This document shows positions 6,714 to 8,635 of a stretch of 8,635 bases of DNA, piece after piece. The number at the start of each line of letters is the position of its first letter. Positions within the stretch are counted from its first letter, which is position 1. Origin of the DNA: Pseudomonadota bacterium. Its GTDB lineage: Bacteria; SZUA-182; DTGQ01. The stretch spans positions 1 through 8,635 of the forward strand of contig JAUWIR010000152.1 in NCBI GenBank assembly GCA_030605265.1. The letters are read 5' to 3'. A program made the position numbers and the translations under genes. The notes below the pieces were generated by a model that saw nothing but the letters and a program-made list of their open reading frames with translations, was not told the DNA's origin and did not search any database.

Positions 6714-6724
6714 TTGGGGGGATC
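6714..6724 (+). promoter_or_regulatory. G6 ribosome binding site (TTGGGGGGAT), first copy
   Basis: TTGGGGGGAT at 6714-6723 sits one base before the ATG at 6725. The G-run is 3 bases from the start codon, close for a Shine-Dalgarno sequence. The same ten bases precede the ATG at 7751. It supports the ATG at 6725 over other starts. Confidence 0.55.
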
Positions 6725-7675
6725 ATGAAAGAGAAATTCTGTTTTTCACTGGTAATCCTGATATTCTTTTTTTTCTTTCAGGGAAAAGCTTATTCTCAAT
6801 GGAACAATATTTCACCCTTTCCACCTTCAATCGGCTATGAATTACCTTTCGCAGGTATTCCTCCAATAGGCCCGGATTTTTCTTTTCAATCTAATCCATT
6901 ATATCAATTTAATGAGCCATTTTTGCCGGGTGGGATTTCTCCCGCCTATCAACGATTCCCTCTCTCAACTCAATATCCATTCAACAACCCCTTCCCGGGC
7001 AATAACCCCTTCCCGGCATTTCCCGATGGTTTTTCAAACGGATTATTTGCATGGGGGAATAATTCCCCTTCGGGACCGGGTTATAATAACTTCTTTGGTA
7101 ATACTGGTACTTGGGGGAATAATTCCCCTTCGGGACCGGGTTATAATAACTTCTTTGGTAATACTGGTAATATAAATGGTTTTTTTCCTAATGTTTCTTA
7201 TAACAATTCAAACCCTTTATTACCACCATCTCCATACCCTTTTTATCTTCCTTATAATTTTTATCCTACCCCCCCCCGGCCTGATGAGGAATCGGAATCA
7301 GAGGAATCAGAGTCGGATTTGGAAGAAATGCTGAGTAATGCGGAGGGGATATGGATTGGGACCTGGACTTCTACTTTTGACTCAAGTGATCAGACTTGGA
7401 GTAATTCAGCTTCAATTAATTTGGCCCAGCAAGAAAATTCAATAAGTGGGGTATTTCTTTTTGTAGGGAATGAAGTTATTAATAATCTCAGTGCGATAGG
7501 GACAATAGAGGGAAATGAAATTGTCATGACAACTTCTTCCGGACAAGATGAATCTAAAAAAACGATAGATTTTGAGGGTGAAGTTAATGGAAATACCTTA
7601 ATAGGTAAATTTGTGATAGAGAATGAAACCAAAGCTGTTGTTCAAATAGGTGAGGTTATTTTAACGAGAATATAA
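6725..7675 (+). CDS. Exported Pro/Asn/Gly/Phe-rich tandem-repeat protein, unknown function
   Basis: 316 residues. The N-terminus is a clear signal peptide: MKEK, a hydrophobic core to about residue 18 including five Phe in a row, then AYS|Q, with likely cleavage after S24. No lipobox Cys is present. Residues 25-184 are low-complexity, rich in Pro, Asn, Gly, Phe and Tyr. They include the short repeats NNPFPG/NNPFPA and a perfect 20-residue duplication beginning WGNNSPSGPGYNN (110-129 and 130-149). An acidic Glu/Ser linker (187-201) leads to a C-terminal domain (about 207-316) beginning EGIWIGTWTSTF. That domain has alternating beta strands and 'G.i.Gn.i....G.v.Gn.l.GkF' turns, suggesting a beta-barrel or sandwich such as lipocalin-like folds; I cannot assign a family. 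Location is probably the cell surface or periplasm. A C9 tract (7269-7277) in the gene could make its C-terminal domain switchable. Confidence 0.75.
   Translation: MKEKFCFSLVILIFFFFFQGKAYSQWNNISPFPPSIGYELPFAGIPPIGPDFSFQSNPLYQFNEPFLPGGISPAYQRFPLSTQYPFNNPFPGNNPFPAFPDGFSNGLFAWGNNSPSGPGYNNFFGNTGTWGNNSPSGPGYNNFFGNTGNINGFFPNVSYNNSNPLLPPSPYPFYLPYNFYPTPPRPDEESESEESESDLEEMLSNAEGIWIGTWTSTFDSSDQTWSNSASINLAQQENSISGVFLFVGNEVINNLSAIGTIEGNEIVMTTSSGQDESKKTIDFEGEVNGNTLIGKFVIENETKAVVQIGEVILTRI
6986..7016 (+). repeat. Short 18-bp-period repeat encoding NNPFPG/NNPFPA
   Basis: AACCCCTTCCCGG occurs at 6986-6998 and again at 7004-7016, 18 bases apart and in frame. It encodes two NNPFP units of the low-complexity region of the exported protein. 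Confidence 0.8.
7052..7171 (+). repeat. Perfect 60-bp tandem duplication within the exported-protein gene
   Basis: Bases 7052-7109 and 7112-7169 are identical over 58 bases with a period of 60 bp, so the duplication stays in frame and adds exactly 20 residues. Synonymous positions have not diverged, so the duplication is recent or kept uniform by recombination. Copy number probably varies among relatives. Confidence 0.95.
7269..7277 (+). repeat. C9 homopolymer tract inside the exported-protein gene
   Basis: Nine consecutive C's span the codons for Thr-Pro-Pro-Arg (residues 182-185), just before the acidic linker. Gaining one C would create an almost immediate TGA (7282-7284); losing one would lead to TGA at 7332-7334. 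Both remove the C-terminal domain. The run stands out because the surrounding DNA is AT-rich. Confidence 0.85.
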
Positions 7676-7739
7676 TCATCAGTGAAAAGTAAAATATTAT
7701 CAATAATAAATTGAATAATGAAACTGGGATAAAAAAAGG

Positions 7740-7750
7740 TTGGGGGGATT
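7740..7750 (+). promoter_or_regulatory. G6 ribosome binding site (TTGGGGGGAT), second copy
   Basis: TTGGGGGGAT at 7740-7749 is one base before the ATG at 7751, identical in sequence and spacing to the site at 6714-6723. It fixes the start of the membrane protein. Confidence 0.55.
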
Positions 7751-8416
7751 ATGCAAAGGTCAAAAAAAATTTTCATTTTTTTAACAGTTTTTGGATTAAC
7801 TCCATTACTTTTACTATTTATTTTTTTCTTTTACCGAATTGGCAAAAAAACTAAAAAAGTATCTATAAATAAAGAAAAACACACTATTACAAAGTATATT
7901 CAGTCCAATCGGCTAGCCTTGCAAGATTTAAAAAATGATCCTACTATAAAAGAATATATTTATCAAAAGGTAAATGTTTCAACTCAAAATTTAGCTGTAG
8001 AGTCTGAAGTTACCAAAAAAATTGAAAATTTTCTTCATCAACAAAAAGAGTTTAAAGAAATCACTATTGAAAATTACCAGACAGGCGCTATCTACTTACG
8101 AGGGCCATCGCGGCCACAGGAGACTTTCTCGGAAAAAGAAGCGAGTATTGTCATACCCATGCTGATAATGGACTCTCCTGTTGATGTTATATTAAAGGGA
8201 TATATTGATATTCCCTATCAAATAGGAATAGTAAAAAACAAGGGAACTCAAAATAAAAGAAAAAAATTAATTATATTTGCTGTCTGGTTTTTATTATTTA
8301 TTAGTATAGTAATTCCAATTGTTATGTTAATAATTTATCGCACCATAAAAAAAAGAATGGCTTCTCAAGAAGTTTCTTGGCCGGGAAACAAAGTAGGAAA
8401 AGATAATGAAGAATGA
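7751..8416 (+). CDS. Two-helix membrane protein with an external domain, unknown function
   Basis: 221 residues that I do not recognise. A short basic N-terminus (MQRSKK) precedes membrane segment 1 (about 7-28, ending in LLLLFIFFFY). A mostly hydrophilic domain (about 30-168) with predicted helices and a few strands follows, then KRKKLIIF and membrane segment 2 (about 173-195), and a 25-residue basic-then-acidic tail. Positive charges flank the helices so that both ends should be cytoplasmic and the middle domain external. The layout resembles the sensor half of a signalling protein or chemoreceptor, but there is no HAMP, kinase, methyl-accepting or cyclase domain, so a sensor role is speculation. 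The gene lies 75 bp after the exported-protein gene, with no clear terminator between, and its last 11 bases overlap the next gene, suggesting coupled translation. Confidence 0.7.
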   Translation: MQRSKKIFIFLTVFGLTPLLLLFIFFFYRIGKKTKKVSINKEKHTITKYIQSNRLALQDLKNDPTIKEYIYQKVNVSTQNLAVESEVTKKIENFLHQQKEFKEITIENYQTGAIYLRGPSRPQETFSEKEASIVIPMLIMDSPVDVILKGYIDIPYQIGIVKNKGTQNKRKKLIIFAVWFLLFISIVIPIVMLIIYRTIKKRMASQEVSWPGNKVGKDNEE

Positions 8417-8635
8417 GCCGCAAGTGCTGGCACTTTGTGGGAGTCCCCGGAGAGGAGGGAACACTGAATTATTGGTGGATGCCTGCCTTGAAGGGTTGGA
8501 AAAAGACAGAATATCCGGTAAGAAGATTAGATTAAATGAATTAAACATCAGACCTTGCCAGGAATGTGGCGGATGTTTAAAAACAGGCAGCTGTATTGTC
8601 TCTGATGATATGCAAATTTTATATCCACTTATCAG
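8406..8635 (+). CDS. Flavodoxin-fold NAD(P)H-dependent FMN reductase / iron-sulfur flavoprotein (partial, 3' end outside window)
   Basis: The first 76 residues are visible. VLALCGSPRRGGNTELLVDACLEGL (7-31) is the N-terminal strand and phosphate-binding loop (GSPRxxGNT) of the NADPH-dependent FMN reductase/flavodoxin family, which binds FMN. It is followed by ELNIRPCQECGGC: C51, C54, C57 and C63 form CX2CX2CX5C, the compact [4Fe-4S] motif known from iron-sulfur flavoproteins such as the Methanosarcina Isf, and then SDDM, also a family landmark. It probably transfers electrons between ferredoxin or another donor and an unknown acceptor in the cytoplasm. I chose ATG 8406, with TAGGA about 7-11 bases upstream; it overlaps the membrane-protein gene by 11 bp. 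The ATG at 8413 is out of frame. Confidence 0.88.
   Translation, partial: MKNEPQVLALCGSPRRGGNTELLVDACLEGLEKDRISGKKIRLNELNIRPCQECGGCLKTGSCIVSDDMQILYPLI

Larger units (their letters stand above)
6465..6724 (+). promoter_or_regulatory. 260-bp non-coding region before the exported-protein gene
   Basis: The stretch is very AT-rich and I see no convincing gene in it. A frame open from 6487 runs into the next gene, has no ribosome binding site and has the composition of chance AT-rich translation. It holds the ATGAAAA half-site array, the GCTGATAA tandem repeat, an inverted repeat overlapping a possible -35 box, candidate -10 boxes and a G6 ribosome binding site. I read it as the control region of the gene at 6725. 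Confidence 0.5.

Noticed and set aside
6766..6774. T8 run in the signal-peptide region (6767-6774) as a second phase-variation tract
   Set aside because: T-runs of this length are expected in a Phe-rich hydrophobic core in AT-rich DNA. It stands out far less than the C9 tract.
6487..6840. A 117-codon frame open from GTG 6487 across the intergenic region
   Set aside because: It has no ribosome binding site, overlaps 116 bases of the better-supported exported-protein gene in another frame, and its translation is Phe/Tyr/Ile-rich, as expected from chance reading of AT-rich DNA. The region also holds promoter-like boxes and repeats.
6912..7175. A second forward frame over the tandem repeat, translating to a repeated peptide
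   Set aside because: Its repeat comes only from the 60-bp DNA duplication being read in another frame. The frame at 6725 has a signal peptide, a ribosome binding site and a coherent domain layout.

Overview
The window looks like a chromosomal segment of an AT-rich anaerobic bacterium. It uses the standard bacterial code, with TAA, TAG and TGA all acting as stops. It carries the classical bacterial block dnaX-ybaB-recR, followed directly by a four-subunit 2-oxoacid (most likely pyruvate):ferredoxin oxidoreductase. An oxygen-sensitive ferredoxin-linked enzyme and an iron-sulfur flavoprotein-type gene fit a strict anaerobe, for example clostridial or Atribacterota-like. That placement is an inference from gene content, and the phylum cannot be fixed by reading alone.

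Layout, all genes on the + strand. 1-468: C-terminal end of dnaX (starts outside the window). 516-827: ybaB/ebfC. 839-1432: recR. After a 67-bp gap with a possible promoter, 1500-4554 holds porC-porD-porA-porB (gamma, delta, alpha, beta), closed by a perfect 17-bp hairpin and T-runs at 4584-4633. 4707-6464: a short, divergent member of the DUF255/YyaL (SPATA20-like) family, a thioredoxin-like domain plus an alpha/alpha-barrel, with one cysteine missing from each of two usual cysteine positions. 6465-6724: non-coding, rich in short inverted and direct repeats, with a possible promoter and operator. 6725-7675: an exported Pro/Asn/Gly/Phe-rich protein with a perfect 20-residue tandem duplication, a C9 tract, an acidic linker and a C-terminal beta-rich domain. 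7751-8416: an unrecognised protein with two membrane segments flanking an external domain. It overlaps by 11 bp a flavodoxin-fold gene with a CX2CX2CX5C motif that runs off the right edge (8406-8635).

How they work together: the first three genes serve replication and recombinational repair. The por genes make the enzyme that oxidises pyruvate to acetyl-CoA and CO2 and reduces ferredoxin. From about 4700 onward the sequence is visibly more AT-rich and the genes are accessory or poorly characterised. The least explained part is the exported repeat protein, the bitopic membrane protein and the coupled flavoprotein; the first two share an identical TTGGGGGGAT leader before their start codons. 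I did not find an RNA gene, CRISPR array, transposase or integrase in the window.
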